From NCBI RefSeq assembly GCF_040954645.1, contig NC_092806.1, positions 127,370,952-127,434,951 of the forward strand: DNA of 64,000 nucleotides, given 5' to 3'. Below are positions 31,191 to 42,065 of the stretch, in pieces. A program made the translations under genes and the position numbers. The notes under the pieces are model-generated. The model worked only from the letters and a program-made list of their open reading frames with translations, was not told where the DNA came from and did not search any database. Origin of the DNA: Diabrotica undecimpunctata. Taxonomy: Eukaryota; Arthropoda; Insecta; Coleoptera; Chrysomelidae. Position 1 is the first letter of the stretch, and each line of letters starts with the position of its first letter.

Positions 31191-31424
31191 GCCATTAACT
31201 ATTACAAAAGTCTTGGCGATAGTAAAAATAAAATATTTTTAAATACATATTATATAATTGTTTCTGAACTAAGTACCATCCCTATAATCACTGGGAATGT
31301 ATCAGAAATGTAGTAAAATGAACACTATATGATTTCTTTCATCCGGTTGCAAACATATACATACTCATTCATTTATAATAAATGTATATTTTATTATATC
31401 TATGTATATTTTCGTAATAAGCGG
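31191..31424. other. flank and target site of Gypsy-2
   Basis: AT-rich, no gene. Ends with GCGG (31421-31424), the target duplication of the errantivirus-like element. Confidence 0.6.
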
Positions 31425-31652
31425 AATTATATAAATATAAACAAAATAATTCCATTGGAATCCGCCGACCACAGTCCATCCGATGAGAGGATATAAATAG
31501 GCCTGCACTTGTTTATAACGATAATTCATTAATTAATAGTTCAGTTAATTGTATTAAGAGCGTGTATTTATATTTCGGCAAATAACTAGTTTGTATTATA
31601 TTTTGAAAATAAAGTTTTTAAAAACAAAGTGTCTACAAAAATAAACTTAATT
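31425..31652 (+). repeat. Gypsy-2 5' LTR (228 bp)
   Basis: Begins AATTATATAAATATAAAC and ends AATAAACTTAATT. A TATA-like box GGATATAAATAGG lies at 31489-31501, and an AATAAA signal near 31608. Identical by eye to the 3' LTR. Confidence 0.95.
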
Positions 31653-31669
31653 GGCGCAGTCAGTAGGAT
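31652..31669 (+). other. Gypsy-2 primer-binding site (tRNA-Ser type)
   Basis: TGGCGCAGTCAGTAGGAT shares its first T with the last base of the LTR. From memory, 17.6/297-type errantiviruses use a nearly identical site complementary to tRNA-Ser. Confidence 0.8.
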
Positions 31670-32031
31670 TCCTGAAGGTTGAAGCAGTTTCCTGAAGGCG
31701 AATTATTAGAAAATTCCCAAGAAAAGCAAAAATCAACCGTTGGTTTCCACCATTTGTCTGGAGAATCTACGTACCAGCATAACAAAGTAAGTTACTGAGA
31801 AATTTTATATTCCTGTCTTACTTTCCTTTTACTGGTTATTCTTTTTATTGAGTATAGAATTTTGAATTTAACTAGGTTTTTGCCGAACAAGAATATTTTT
31901 CTACTCTTGTTAGAGATTTCTAATTTTGAAATTCTTTTTCTACAGAGTAGATTATTTTAAAATATATTTGTATTTGAAAGTTTAATAAAAAAAAGAAAAA
32001 TTTTTATATATATTATAAAGAATATTTTTTA
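31670..32031 (+). other. Gypsy-2 leader
   Basis: About 360 bp between the primer site and gag. AT-rich, no open frame. A splice donor for env mRNA would be expected here or early in gag, but I could not pick one with confidence. Confidence 0.5.
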
Positions 32032-33294
32032 ATGCAAACTGATATTGAGGATCTAGTTATAAATCTAAACAAAATGGCACTTAATCCAACACCTACTATT
32101 CAAGCAGCTAAAGCTCTTGCAGACTTTTTACCTACATTTAATGGCGATTCTCTGAAACTGGAAAGTTTCGTACAAAGATGCGATAAATACTATCTTACGT
32201 ACGGACAAACCACAGATAATACATTAAATGATTTTACTTTCAATGTTATTTGTTCAAAGTTACAGGATAATGTTTTAAATTTTGTTATGTGCCGACCAGA
32301 TTTAAATACCTGGCCTCTAGTCAGAGAAACGTTAAAAAATAATTTTGGCGATAGAATTGATAGACAAACGCTCACTAAAGAATTTTTACAATTAACTAAA
32401 GGTAGAAACGAAAACATTCTTGATTTTGTTGCAAAAATTTCTCAACTTAAATCAAGAATAGAAGTTAAGATTAATTCAGAAACAGAATTAAATGCGGATA
32501 GAAAATTAATATTAATGGATCAAACTGAAAGCAATTCTATCGACATTTTATTAGCAAATGTAGACGAAAAAACAAGAACAATATTAGAAATTAGAGAACC
32601 TAGAACATTTATTCAAGCTTCAGATATTATATCTAGACAATTTTACAATGATCAAAGAATTCAATCTTTAAATCCTTTTAATAAATTTAATAAAAGTAAA
32701 CCCAATTATCAAAATCATAAATATATGCCAAATTCGAACCAAAATTTCAATTTTAATCATAATTCTAATTTTAAAAATTTCCAAAATAGTACAAATAAAC
32801 ATTTTCAACAAAATCGACCTAATTTTTCAAATTTTAATCATCAATATACAAATATGCATTCTTATTCGCATAATCCTAATTTTAACCATCCCAGTCATTC
32901 AAGGCAAACATTTCCTAGCCAACCTATAAATATTCAATCAAAACCAATTCATAAAAAATATTTTACTAATGAACAAGTATTCGGTAAACCAAAACATGTT
33001 TTCGATCCAAAAAATGCTCCAAAAAATACATATCAGCCAGAACCAATGTCCACCACATCGAGAATGCCTTCCATTAAACAAAAATTTCAATTCCAACAAA
33101 GGGCTCCTCCTAATTTTCAAGTAGAAGAACTTTATAATCTATCAGAAGATGAAATTGAAAATAATCCATGTTCATGTTCCTGTTCTCAAAATTATCATTC
33201 CTATTCTCCAAATTCGAAAAATTACGAATACGAATCTCAAGATCAAAATCAGTCAAATTTTCCCGAGCGTATTCAGCAAAGTCCAAACGATTAG
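32032..33294 (+). CDS. gag: Gypsy-2 gag
   Basis: 420 codons. Residues about 10-210 are capsid-like (ALADFLPTFNGDSLKLESFV; LTKGRNENILDFVAKISQLK). The second half, from about 220, is very rich in Asn, Phe and His (NFNFNHNSNFKNF and similar), a low-complexity tail likely to bind RNA or drive assembly. There is no CCHC knuckle; a CSCSCS run near residue 395 is the only Cys cluster. Lack of a classical knuckle is usual in errantiviruses. The end overlaps pol, which lies in the -1 frame. Confidence 0.9.
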   Translation: MQTDIEDLVINLNKMALNPTPTIQAAKALADFLPTFNGDSLKLESFVQRCDKYYLTYGQTTDNTLNDFTFNVICSKLQDNVLNFVMCRPDLNTWPLVRETLKNNFGDRIDRQTLTKEFLQLTKGRNENILDFVAKISQLKSRIEVKINSETELNADRKLILMDQTESNSIDILLANVDEKTRTILEIREPRTFIQASDIISRQFYNDQRIQSLNPFNKFNKSKPNYQNHKYMPNSNQNFNFNHNSNFKNFQNSTNKHFQQNRPNFSNFNHQYTNMHSYSHNPNFNHPSHSRQTFPSQPINIQSKPIHKKYFTNEQVFGKPKHVFDPKNAPKNTYQPEPMSTTSRMPSIKQKFQFQQRAPPNFQVEELYNLSEDEIENNPCSCSCSQNYHSYSPNSKNYEYESQDQNQSNFPERIQQSPND

Positions 33295-36200
33295 CAAAAC
33301 AAATCGATTTAAATAATATAGTCCCTAATTCACTGCCATACATTCAAATAAATTTTCCAACTCCAATAAAATTATTAATAGACACAGGATGTCACCCATC
33401 TCTTCTAAGACCTTATGTTGCAGAAAAATATTTCCCTGATAAAATTAGTCGTCATACTACTCCTATAATTACTTGTGCAGGATCAAGAGAAGCACAATTT
33501 AAAGCTAAAATTCCCCTTTTAAAAGAATATAAATTATTAGATTGCTTAGATTTTGTACTATTTGATTTTCATAATTATTTTGATGGAATTATCGGAATAA
33601 GAGATTTACGAAAATTACATTTAAATCTAGATATAAACAGTGGAATTCTTTTTAACAAAACCGCAATGATACCGCTTAACTATAGGAAAAATTTTAATAT
33701 TCAAAAAATCGAAATTCCCGCTTTATCTACGATAATAAAAGAAATTTATACCTCATTGCCTAGTGGTGATTTTTATTTACAGGAAATAGAAAACCAAAAC
33801 AAAACAATAAAAATTCCATCTAGTTTAATAAACATAAACAACGGAAAGACCAAAATTGAATTCATCAATAAATCTTTCCACACTGAATTAATTAGTATAG
33901 ATGATAATTTTTTAAATAATTTTGTGGAAAATATTGAAATAAACAAATACAATTACTTTTCCATGGAGGAAGTTATGAATATTTCCACAAGTAGTAATGA
34001 TTTTAATGTAGAAGAAATAAATGATAATATTGAAGAAAATTTTAGAACAAAACACTTAAACGAAGAGGAAAAGAAAGCACTTCGGATATTAGTTAGAGAA
34101 TATCGAGACATATTTCATCATCCTAGTAATAAATTAACATTTACAAATGAAGTAAAACATAAAATTAAAACTAGTGATGAAATTCCTGTATACTCTAAGA
34201 CTTATAGATATCCCTTCGTACATAAAGAAGAAATAAGAAGACAAATAAGTAAAATGTTAGAAGATGGAATAATACGACCATCTCAAAGTCCGTGGAGTTC
34301 CCCAATTTGGATTGTTCCAAAGAAGCTAGATGCTTCTGGAAAACAAAAATGGAGAATTGTAGTAGACTACAGAAAACTGAATGAAAAAACAATTGACGAC
34401 CGCTACCCTTTACCTTCAATTCAAGACATTTTAGATAAATTAGGACGATGCCAATATTTCACTACATTGGATTTAGCCTCCGGTTTTACACAAATCGAAA
34501 TGGATGAAAATTCAATTCTGAAAACAGCGTTTAATGTAGAAAATGGTCATTATGAATATCTTCGTATGCCATTTGGTCTTAAAAACGCACCGGCTACGTT
34601 CCAAAGGGTAATGGATAATGTACTTAAAGACGTATTAAATAAAATATGCTTCGTATATATGGACGATATAATCATATTTTCAACTTCTCTTCAAGAACAT
34701 GTTAGTAACATAAAACAAGTATTCAAAAGATTAAGAAAAGCTGGATTAAAAGTACAGCTCGATAAATCTGAATTCCTTTGTAAAGATGTAGAATTCTTAG
34801 GACATGTTATAACTCCTCAAGGTATTAAACCAAATCCAAAGAAAATATATGCAATAAAAAACTTCCCAATTCCAAAAACAGCAAAACAAATTAAATCATT
34901 CTTAGGACTTATCGGTTATTATCGACGATTTATTAAAAACTTCGCTAAATTAACTAAGCCTTTAACTTCTTGTCTTAAAAAAGGTGTCCAAATTAAACAT
35001 TCTCCCGAATTTATTGAAAGTTTTGAACTTTGTAAAAATATTCTAATGAATGATCCCATTTTGCAATATCCTGATTTCGAAAAACCTTTTAATGTAACAA
35101 CCGACGCCTCTAATTTTGCAATCGGTGCTGTTCTCTCCCAAGGTCCCATAGGTAACGATTTACCTGTTGCTTTCGCATCTAGAACCCTAAATCCCGCCGA
35201 ATGTCACTATAGCACAATCGAAAAAGAACTTTTAGCCATAGTTTATGCTGTCAAATATTTTAGACCCTATTTATATGGTACAAAATTTAATATTGTCAGT
35301 GATCACAAACCTTTGCAATGGCTTTTCTCACTAAAGGAACCAAATTCAAAATTAATAAGATGGAAGTTAAAATTAGAAGAATATGATTATAACATTATTT
35401 ATAAAAAAGGTAAATTAAATACTAATGCAGATGCTCTTTCACGAGTAGAAATTCATCCTCTCGAAACTGAAGATGACAATCTCTCAGTCTTAATGAACTT
35501 AGACCCTAGCGAGTTTATCAGTTATGAAACTGAAACGCAACTAAGAAATTTAGACTCCCAAGAAATTATATCTAGATCTCCCTTTAATTTTGATAACATT
35601 TTAACAGAAAATATAGATATTAATCCTTATCAAGATATAACACAAGAATTCATAGATGAAATCATTGATACAGAATTACCGACATCAAATAATGTCTTAG
35701 AAAATATTGAAAATAAAATATTAGCACCTGAACAAACACCTGAAGTAAATTCCAGTCCAAAAATCAAAATCCTACAAGATATTGTTATTTCTAACAAAGA
35801 AGAAAATAAAAAAGATTCAGATGACTTAGAAACTGTTCATACAAGTCTAGAAGACCCTATATTAAAAATACCTTATACAGAAAAAGCTATAAATGTATAT
35901 AAAAATCAAATTATAATCTCCTCTAGTAATACTACACAACCAAAAAACACATATGTAAAAATATTTGATAAAAATAGATACTATTGGCAAATACCTAAAG
36001 AAAATTTTGAAGAAAAACAATTTTTATGCTTAGTAAAAGAAATTATAAGACCAAACAAAACATATTGTTTATTGTTTAAAGATAAAAATCTAGAGATACC
36101 ATTTATTCGTTTCATGGAAAATAACTTTAAAAATAATGCATTTTTCCTTATTATTTCAAACAAATTTCTAACAGACATAACAGACGAAGAAGAAAAAGCA

Positions 36201-37280
36201 GAAAAACTTAAATTCTATCATGAAACTAAAACAAGTCACAGAGGAATTAATGAAAACCTCGCTGCGTTAAAAAAGCATTTTTATTGGCCAGATATGGACA
36301 AAGACATTTCAAATTATATTAACACTTGTGATTTATGCCAAAAATCAAAATATGAAAGGCATCCCACTTCTCTTGTTTTTAAACCAACACCAATCGGAAA
36401 CTCTCCCCTAGAACATCTATATATCGACACATTCAAATTTAGTAGTCAAAATTTCCTAACAATCATTGACAGTTTTTCAAAATTTGGTCAAGCCTATCCT
36501 ATTAATTCCATAAATGCTGTTGAGATAGTAAATAAATTAATATTCTTTATTAGTCATTACGGAATTCCTAACAGAATAACATGTGATAATGGCATAGAAT
36601 TCAAAAATAAAACCTTCCAAGATCTCTGTCTTCTTCATCGTATAGATATTCACTATACAACTGTGTATAATCCTAATAGTAATAGTCCCATTGAAAGATT
36701 CCATTCTTCTATAATTGAAAGTTTAAGAATACTAAAAGAAGAAAAAGAAAATATTCCTATTAATATTCTAATGAGTTACGCGATACTAGCATATAATAAT
36801 AGTATACATAATAGCACAGGCTACACTCCTTTCCAAATTATGCGAGGAAAACTAGAATATAAAAATCCTTTTGAACTAGATGAAAACGAACGCATAACAC
36901 AGTACATATATGAACATTCAAATAATTTAAATATACTTAATGATTTTATTCGAAATAAATTAACAAAAACTCAAAAAAATAATTTAGAAAGAGCCAATAG
37001 AACAAAACAAAGAGAAATAAAATTAGATACAAATCGCCCTGTATATCAATTAAAAGGCTCAGAACAAAGATTAGCAAAATCAAGTCAACCCTATAAAAAA
37101 TTAATCGATCCTAAAATAGTTGGAGATAATAAAATATTATCAGAAAACAAAATATATCATTTAAGAAATATAAAACCACAACGCTTTGTTACAGATACCA
37201 GTAAACAACATGAAGCTGATAGCGACGATGATATTCCTCTTGCTACAAGGATATCAAATGCTAGAAATCAAAGAAATTGA
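33168..37280 (+). CDS. pol: Gypsy-2 pol: protease, RT, RNase H, integrase
   Basis: An open frame of 1370 codons. The first 40 or so overlap gag and are reached by a -1 frameshift, so no independent start is implied. Protease: LLIDTGCHPS (D72). RT about 335-540 with FTTLDLASGF and YMDD at 497-500. RNase H about 640-760 (TTDASNFAIGAVL; SDHKPLQWL). A long acidic spacer of about 200 residues (780-985) precedes integrase. Integrase: His/Cys finger (HETKTSH ... CDLCQKSK), then the triad YIDTF (about D1086), TCDNGIEF (about D1139) and PIERFHSS (about E1175), giving DD35E. The C-terminus overlaps the env frame by 95 bp. No stops or missing catalytic residues. Confidence 0.93.
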   Translation: MFMFLFSKLSFLFSKFEKLRIRISRSKSVKFSRAYSAKSKRLAKQIDLNNIVPNSLPYIQINFPTPIKLLIDTGCHPSLLRPYVAEKYFPDKISRHTTPIITCAGSREAQFKAKIPLLKEYKLLDCLDFVLFDFHNYFDGIIGIRDLRKLHLNLDINSGILFNKTAMIPLNYRKNFNIQKIEIPALSTIIKEIYTSLPSGDFYLQEIENQNKTIKIPSSLININNGKTKIEFINKSFHTELISIDDNFLNNFVENIEINKYNYFSMEEVMNISTSSNDFNVEEINDNIEENFRTKHLNEEEKKALRILVREYRDIFHHPSNKLTFTNEVKHKIKTSDEIPVYSKTYRYPFVHKEEIRRQISKMLEDGIIRPSQSPWSSPIWIVPKKLDASGKQKWRIVVDYRKLNEKTIDDRYPLPSIQDILDKLGRCQYFTTLDLASGFTQIEMDENSILKTAFNVENGHYEYLRMPFGLKNAPATFQRVMDNVLKDVLNKICFVYMDDIIIFSTSLQEHVSNIKQVFKRLRKAGLKVQLDKSEFLCKDVEFLGHVITPQGIKPNPKKIYAIKNFPIPKTAKQIKSFLGLIGYYRRFIKNFAKLTKPLTSCLKKGVQIKHSPEFIESFELCKNILMNDPILQYPDFEKPFNVTTDASNFAIGAVLSQGPIGNDLPVAFASRTLNPAECHYSTIEKELLAIVYAVKYFRPYLYGTKFNIVSDHKPLQWLFSLKEPNSKLIRWKLKLEEYDYNIIYKKGKLNTNADALSRVEIHPLETEDDNLSVLMNLDPSEFISYETETQLRNLDSQEIISRSPFNFDNILTENIDINPYQDITQEFIDEIIDTELPTSNNVLENIENKILAPEQTPEVNSSPKIKILQDIVISNKEENKKDSDDLETVHTSLEDPILKIPYTEKAINVYKNQIIISSSNTTQPKNTYVKIFDKNRYYWQIPKENFEEKQFLCLVKEIIRPNKTYCLLFKDKNLEIPFIRFMENNFKNNAFFLIISNKFLTDITDEEEKAEKLKFYHETKTSHRGINENLAALKKHFYWPDMDKDISNYINTCDLCQKSKYERHPTSLVFKPTPIGNSPLEHLYIDTFKFSSQNFLTIIDSFSKFGQAYPINSINAVEIVNKLIFFISHYGIPNRITCDNGIEFKNKTFQDLCLLHRIDIHYTTVYNPNSNSPIERFHSSIIESLRILKEEKENIPINILMSYAILAYNNSIHNSTGYTPFQIMRGKLEYKNPFELDENERITQYIYEHSNNLNILNDFIRNKLTKTQKNNLERANRTKQREIKLDTNRPVYQLKGSEQRLAKSSQPYKKLIDPKIVGDNKILSENKIYHLRNIKPQRFVTDTSKQHEADSDDDIPLATRISNARNQRN

Positions 37281-37839
37281 TAACCCCGTTTTACCTGTAC
37301 AAATTGGCAAAGCAAAAGTTATTTTATCCAAACATACTTTTATCTATCATATTAATTTAACTCAACCATTAGAGATAAGTAATCAAATATTATTCGAATT
37401 ATTAGATTTAAAACATAATATTACGGTAAATAATCATTTTTCTTTACTAATAGTACATAAGTTAGATCATAGTATAAATTTAAGTCAAACTATAAATTCT
37501 CAGCTAACGGCTTATTCAAAAAATACGAGAACAAAAAGAGCTTTAATTAATGCAGTAGGAAAAGCTTCAAAATGGCTTTTCGCAACCTTAGATTCTGACG
37601 ACGAAAATTACTATAATAACTATCTATCTATTCTTAATGATAATCAAAAACAAATAAATTCAAGTTTATACAAACACCACACTGTTTTAGTCGAAATGTC
37701 AAAATCATATGCAAAAAGCTTTAATATTCTTAAAGAAAATCAAAACCTGATTAGTAAACAAATGACAATAATGGCACAAGAATTAAAAGAAATAATAAAT
37801 GTTGAAAAAAGCTTTCTCACTAAATATAGTAATCGATAA
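37186..37839 (+). pseudogene. env: Gypsy-2 env, N-terminal part (before frameshift)
   Basis: 217 codons. Residues 9-23 (MKLIATMIFLLLQGYQ) look like a signal peptide. N-glycosylation sites are present. RTKR at 115-118 fits a furin site, followed by ALINAVGKASKWLF as a fusion-peptide-like stretch, in the manner of the baculovirus-F-related envelope proteins of errantiviruses. The frame stops at 37839, where the remaining two thirds continue in another frame. The disruption lies within 37799-37839, next to a run of A residues, and indicates a single small indel. In intact relatives env is made from a spliced mRNA. Confidence 0.8.
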
Positions 37840-38869
37840 TCTAATAAATCAATTACATGATTTGCAAATTGTTATTAATAATATAGAGACCGCAATATCA
37901 TTGGCAAAATTGAATATTCTTCATAATTCTATTATTAAACCTTCTCAACTAGAATCAATAATTACAAGTCTAAATAGAGTATATGGAACACAAAATATTC
38001 CAAAACTTAAAAATTTTATGAATTATTATAATCTCTTTTCTACTCAAGTTCAAATTCACAAGAATTTGATTATTTTTAAAATTCATACTCCAATTGCCAG
38101 TAATTCCTATAGATATTTCCAAATTTATCCTATACCTCTAAATAACCTTACAATTATTCCTGACCAACCTTTCCTACTTCTCAGTAGCAAAGAAAATTTG
38201 ATGACAGCCAAAAGATGTCCCGAAATTGAAAATTATTATTATTGTTTAAAGAAGACTTTACAAGAAAATTCTCAACCATGCTTAAGTAAACTTATAAAAA
38301 CTGGAAAAAATGAATGTAAAAGTACGAATATACATTTAAAGAAAACCACAATATCAACTATTAATTCAAATCAACTAGTAGTCATTCCTGTTAATTCAGC
38401 AACGTTAGAAACCAATTGTGATAAAAATGGAATATATAAAATAAGCAAACCATCAGTCATCACTATGGGAAAATGCCAGATAACAATCAACAATCAAATA
38501 TATGAAAAAGAAGAGACAATCCACGAAGAATATATATTCGACTTACCAAGATTCGAATATAAAGAAAATATAACGAATCTACCCATACTAAAATTGAAAA
38601 CATTGGATAGCAGCGAAATTAAGAAGATACAGAAAATAGCAGAAAATATAGAAATGCCCGAACTAAAAGAAGTCCCAACATATCACAACTGGACCAACTC
38701 AAGTTTAATTATTATAATTGTACTAATAATTCTTGTTTTAGCAATCTTTAAGGTGTTCAAAAGTAAATTCAAAGAATACTGTACCAAAAGGAAAACCCAG
38801 AAGACAAAAAATGGCTCAGAAAAACCAAGTCCCTTGTTTTCAGAGCTTAAGGAGGGAGGAATTATATAA
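37799..38869 (+). pseudogene. env: Gypsy-2 env, C-terminal part (after frameshift)
   Basis: 356 codons in the +1 frame relative to the N-terminal part. Heptad-like helical sequence opens it (LINQLHDLQIVINNIETAI), followed by a Cys-containing ectodomain (RCPEIENYYYCLKK; ETNCDKNG), a transmembrane segment near residues 300-323 (SSLIIIIVLIILVLAIF) and a basic cytoplasmic tail. The frame runs ten bases into the 3' LTR and passes through the purine tract. Without the indel the two parts would form a protein of about 570 residues, a normal errantivirus Env length. As it stands neither part gives a complete envelope. Confidence 0.8.
38849..38859 (+). other. Gypsy-2 polypurine tract
   Basis: AAGGAGGGAGG lies directly before the 3' LTR. 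It is also the last part of the env reading frame. Confidence 0.8.
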
Positions 38870-39087
38870 ATATAAACAAAATAATTCCATTGGAATCCGC
38901 CGACCACAGTCCATCCGATGAGAGGATATAAATAGGCCTGCACTTGTTTATAACGATAATTCATTAATTAATAGTTCAGTTAATTGTATTAAGAGCGTGT
39001 ATTTATATTTCGGCAAATAACTAGTTTGTATTATATTTTGAAAATAAAGTTTTTAAAAACAAAGTGTCTACAAAAATAAACTTAATT
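38860..39087 (+). repeat. Gypsy-2 3' LTR (228 bp)
   Basis: Identical by eye to 31425-31652. Followed by the GCGG target duplication. Confidence 0.95.
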
Positions 39088-39091
39088 GCGG

Positions 39092-39429
39092 CTTTTTATT
39101 TTTAAAATTGTACTGGATCTGTATTCTTCCGTTATGAATAATATGTTATTGAAAACTGAGCAGATGTTTTTAATATCACATCTTCGTTGAGAAGCATTGG
39201 CACTGATGTGGGTAAATAGATATGCATACTGAGTTAAATACGTAGACAACAGGTGTACTAATTATTATCGAGTTTTACAGGCTTTGGTCTATATACAGCC
39301 AACTGTTTAAAGTAACAATAAATAATGTGTAATAATTATTACAATAATGACGCCTTCGAAAAAAGACGAAACAACAGTGGCGGCTTGTGATATTTTAGTT
39401 TGGAATGACGCAAACTAATCCAAAAATGT
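39092..39429. other. no gene seen
   Basis: AT-rich flank of Gypsy-2. Confidence 0.4.
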
Positions 39430-39780
39430 TTTTCATTAAATTTGAAAATTTGGTGCAATCCGGACAACGGTCGCCTTACCGATGTTAGACACCAACATGA
39501 CTATTCTGACTTTATTGACTGCTGTCCTAAAAAGTCCGGTAGTGGTCAAGTTAAACCATTTTCGTAAGTTATGCAACTGCGATATTCTCGTTCTTCCTGC
39601 ACTTCTTTTTGCATGCACCTTACTTTGGCATATTGCCCGAAGTAGGCCGTATCGTGGTGCATTACGCATTATATGGTCCAGGTATTCCAGTTTGCTACGT
39701 TTTATGGATATGACTAATGAGTTCGCACTCTTTACCCATTCTGTGTAAAACTTCTTCGTTGATAACTTTGTTTATCCAGG
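39430..39780 (-). pseudogene. 3' end of a non-LTR retrotransposon
   Basis: The minus strand reads a KRSKLEYLDHIMRNAPRYG block, then GRTRISQLHNLRKWF and TGLFRTAVNKV. It is the C-terminal tail of the same type seen at 1-300, better preserved (77 open codons at 39436-39669). The RT is absent. Confidence 0.65.
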
Positions 39781-39929
39781 AAATCGATTCGAAATAAACG
39801 AATTTTTATTTCCAGTTGTATATTGTGACCGCTAAAGATTTTGTTCATTTTGACTAGTCCTAGACTTCCTAGAGTCCTAGACTCCTTGACTTATTCTTTA
39901 GACTAAATTGACAAAGTTCTTCATCGTTA

Positions 39930-42065
39930 TTATCAACAGTATACAATCTTTCTTCTTTCGCCATTGGTCCATATATCTTTCGTTACGTATTTTATGGAAT
40001 TCAATGAAAGTTGTTTGACATCCTTGAATTTAAAAGTTTTATTTTGTCTGGTCACTTCATCTATTACTTGAGCAAATATTAACTCTATTGGATTCAGTTG
40101 ACAATGGTAAGGTGGTAAACGTAATATCGTTATTCCTTTTGTTTTTGCAATTCGTAATAATTCCGTTTTAAGCATAATCTGATCATAGGGTATTGTTTTG
40201 CGTTGGAGCCAGTCAATTATATCTACTTTTTTACATGAGAACGACAGTATTATTTGGTAGAAAATTTAATACCTGAGAAAAGTAATCCTCAAAAGCATCG
40301 GAGTTAATTTCTTCGTGGTAATCTTTAGTGGATTTGGAAATGAACTCAAATAAACCATTCTCCACAAAATGTTCGCTACCAATGTGCATGATTATTAATG
40401 TTCGACCCTTTCCTGTGGGAGCATTTAAACCAGTAGAATCCTCCTCCTCAGTTCTAATCCCTTTTGGGATGTGGTAACACCATCAGGCCTTTACAGTTTA
40501 TTCACGATTTCCCTCCATCCTTCCCTGTCCTGGGCTAGTTGTTCGGCTTTATGTAAACCTTGGTTAATCAATATTTTTGTTTGATCTACCCAACGGCTTG
40601 GAGATCTTCCCCTAGGTCTCTTTCCTTCAACTCTACCCTCGACTATCAGTTTTTCCATCGTACCTGTTCTTCTAGCAATGTATCCAAAATACTGCAAATA
40701 TCTCTGTTGTGTTGGTTTAAGCAATCTATCCTTTACTTTAAGTTGTATCTAATATCGATACGTTAGTGCGATGATCAATCCAGGATATTCTTAACATGCG
40801 GCGGTATACCGACATTTCAAAAGCATCTAGTTTATTTTTATTCGCTTTCTTTGAGGTCCACGTTTCGGATGCATATGTGGCTATGGGAAAAATGAGTGCC
40901 CTTACCAGCCTTAGTTTTGTGTGTATTGTTATGCTAGAAAGTTTCCAAATTGTTGCCAGTTTCATCATAGGTGTTCTAGCAATAGTCAACCTTCTACGTA
41001 TCTCTCGGTCACACCCTCCGCCATTTGTTATTAGGGACCCCAGGTATATGAAACTATTTACTACTTCAAATCCCCCAATTTCTTTAATGTGTATTATTAA
41101 TATTATTCCGTGCTCTGTCTACTATCATGATCTTTGTCTTACTCCTATTTAGCTTTAGTCCAAATTTTTTGCTTTTCTTCTCCAGACATCTCATTATGTC
41201 TTCCATTTCTTCTTGATTTGCCGCGATTATTAAAGTGTCATCAGCATATCTTAAGTTACTGATTTTTTTGACCTCCTACTGATATTCCACCCTTCCATCC
41301 GTCTAGTACCTTCGCATAATGTGTTCGCTGTAGATATTAAACAGAGTTAGCGAGATTATGCATCCCTGCCTGACACCTGCCTCTGTTCTGAAATGATCGG
41401 CATGGGTGTTGTTTATTTTTACTGTGCACTTATTATTTTCATATAGACTTCTAATTAGTTAAATTAAGTTGTGGGGTATTTCCATTTCCGCTAGTATGGA
41501 CCTATATATAGATAGCTGCTGCCATTTGACTTTATCGAAGGCCTTTGTGTAATCCACAAAGCACGTAAGCATAGGAGTATTGAACTAACGAGTTTTTTCG
41601 ATTAGCTGTCTGACATTAAGAATGTGTTCTCTTGTGCCTTTTCCTGAGGCACATTCCTGATATCTGAGGCAATAGCACCAGTAGAACATCCTTCTAGAAA
41701 GATGTGTCGAGAACTTTTAATATTTTTATCTGCCCACACTTTTGAAACGGTATGATTTTCGTTTATCCAGGGTTCATCTAAATAAAAAATGCATCTTCCT
41801 TCTAATCTAAATATTTTTATTATTCTCAAATATTGCCTCTCCAACAAACCATCTCTTCTGTATCGTTCAATTTAGGTTTTTTTCTTTGATTTTCATAGCA
41901 AAAACTGATTTCTTTCAGTAATTTCCATAACTTATCTCGGCTACAGTGAGGAAAATTATTATTTCTTATTGCCTTTAATATTGTATCCAATGTAGAAACC
42001 TACTTGTTTACATAGAACAAATGAACTTTTCTCCGAAGGACGTTTCCATGAAAGTCATCATTTCC
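39930..42065 (-). pseudogene. DD82E (Sailor-type) transposase, copy 2: dead and split
   Basis: The minus strand runs from about 42010 through LKAIRNNNFPHCSRDKLWKL (frame corrected by eye), CIFYLDEPWINENHTVSKVW (first Asp; about 41770-41800) and IFLEGCSTG (about 41690). After the 1.24-kb insertion at 40439-41676 it resumes with TGLNAPTGKGRTLIIMHIGS, KDYHEEINSDAFEDYFSQ and LPNNTVVLM. A deletion then removes the second catalytic Asp (MDN). The last part, LRIAKTKGITILRLPPYHCQ and LNPIELIFAQ (third residue, Glu), follows at 39933-40175. It aligns block by block with the intact 7529-8896 protein, but Thr of DETW is Pro here. Confidence 0.85.
40439..41676 (-). pseudogene. nested non-LTR retrotransposon, 5'-truncated, 10-bp target duplication
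   Basis: Flanked by ACCAGTAGAA at 40429-40438 and 41677-41686, inside DD82E copy 2. Minus-strand pieces in several frames: an EHILNVRQLIEK-like start, FVDYTKAFDKVKWQ (motif A), AGVRQGCIISPTLFNIYSEH (motif B), ISNLRYADDTLIIA (catalytic pair), then LRLVRALIFPIATYASETW, YRRMLRISWIDHRTN, LQYFGYIARRTG and KRPRGRSPSRWVDQ. The 3' end has a GGAGGAGGA tail. It begins within the fingers of the RT, so it lacks the endonuclease. Frameshifts and stops make it inactive. Confidence 0.88.

Larger units (their letters stand above)
31425..39087 (+). mobile_element. Gypsy-2: errantivirus-like endogenous element (gag-pol-env)
   Basis: A 7663-bp element with 228-bp LTRs (31425-31652 and 38860-39087), identical by eye, and a 4-bp target duplication GCGG (31421-31424 and 39088-39091). 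Order: tRNA-Ser-type primer site, leader, gag, pol in the -1 frame, env, purine tract. The LTR ends (AATT...AATT), primer type and env are features of insect errantiviruses related to 17.6 and 297 (from family knowledge). Gag and pol are intact, and env is split by one frameshift. The very high A content of its codons sets it apart from Gypsy-1. Confidence 0.95.

Noticed and set aside
32938..33343. Minus-strand frames opposite Gypsy-2 gag and pol
   Set aside because: Shadows of the Asn-rich gag tail and its overlap with pol.
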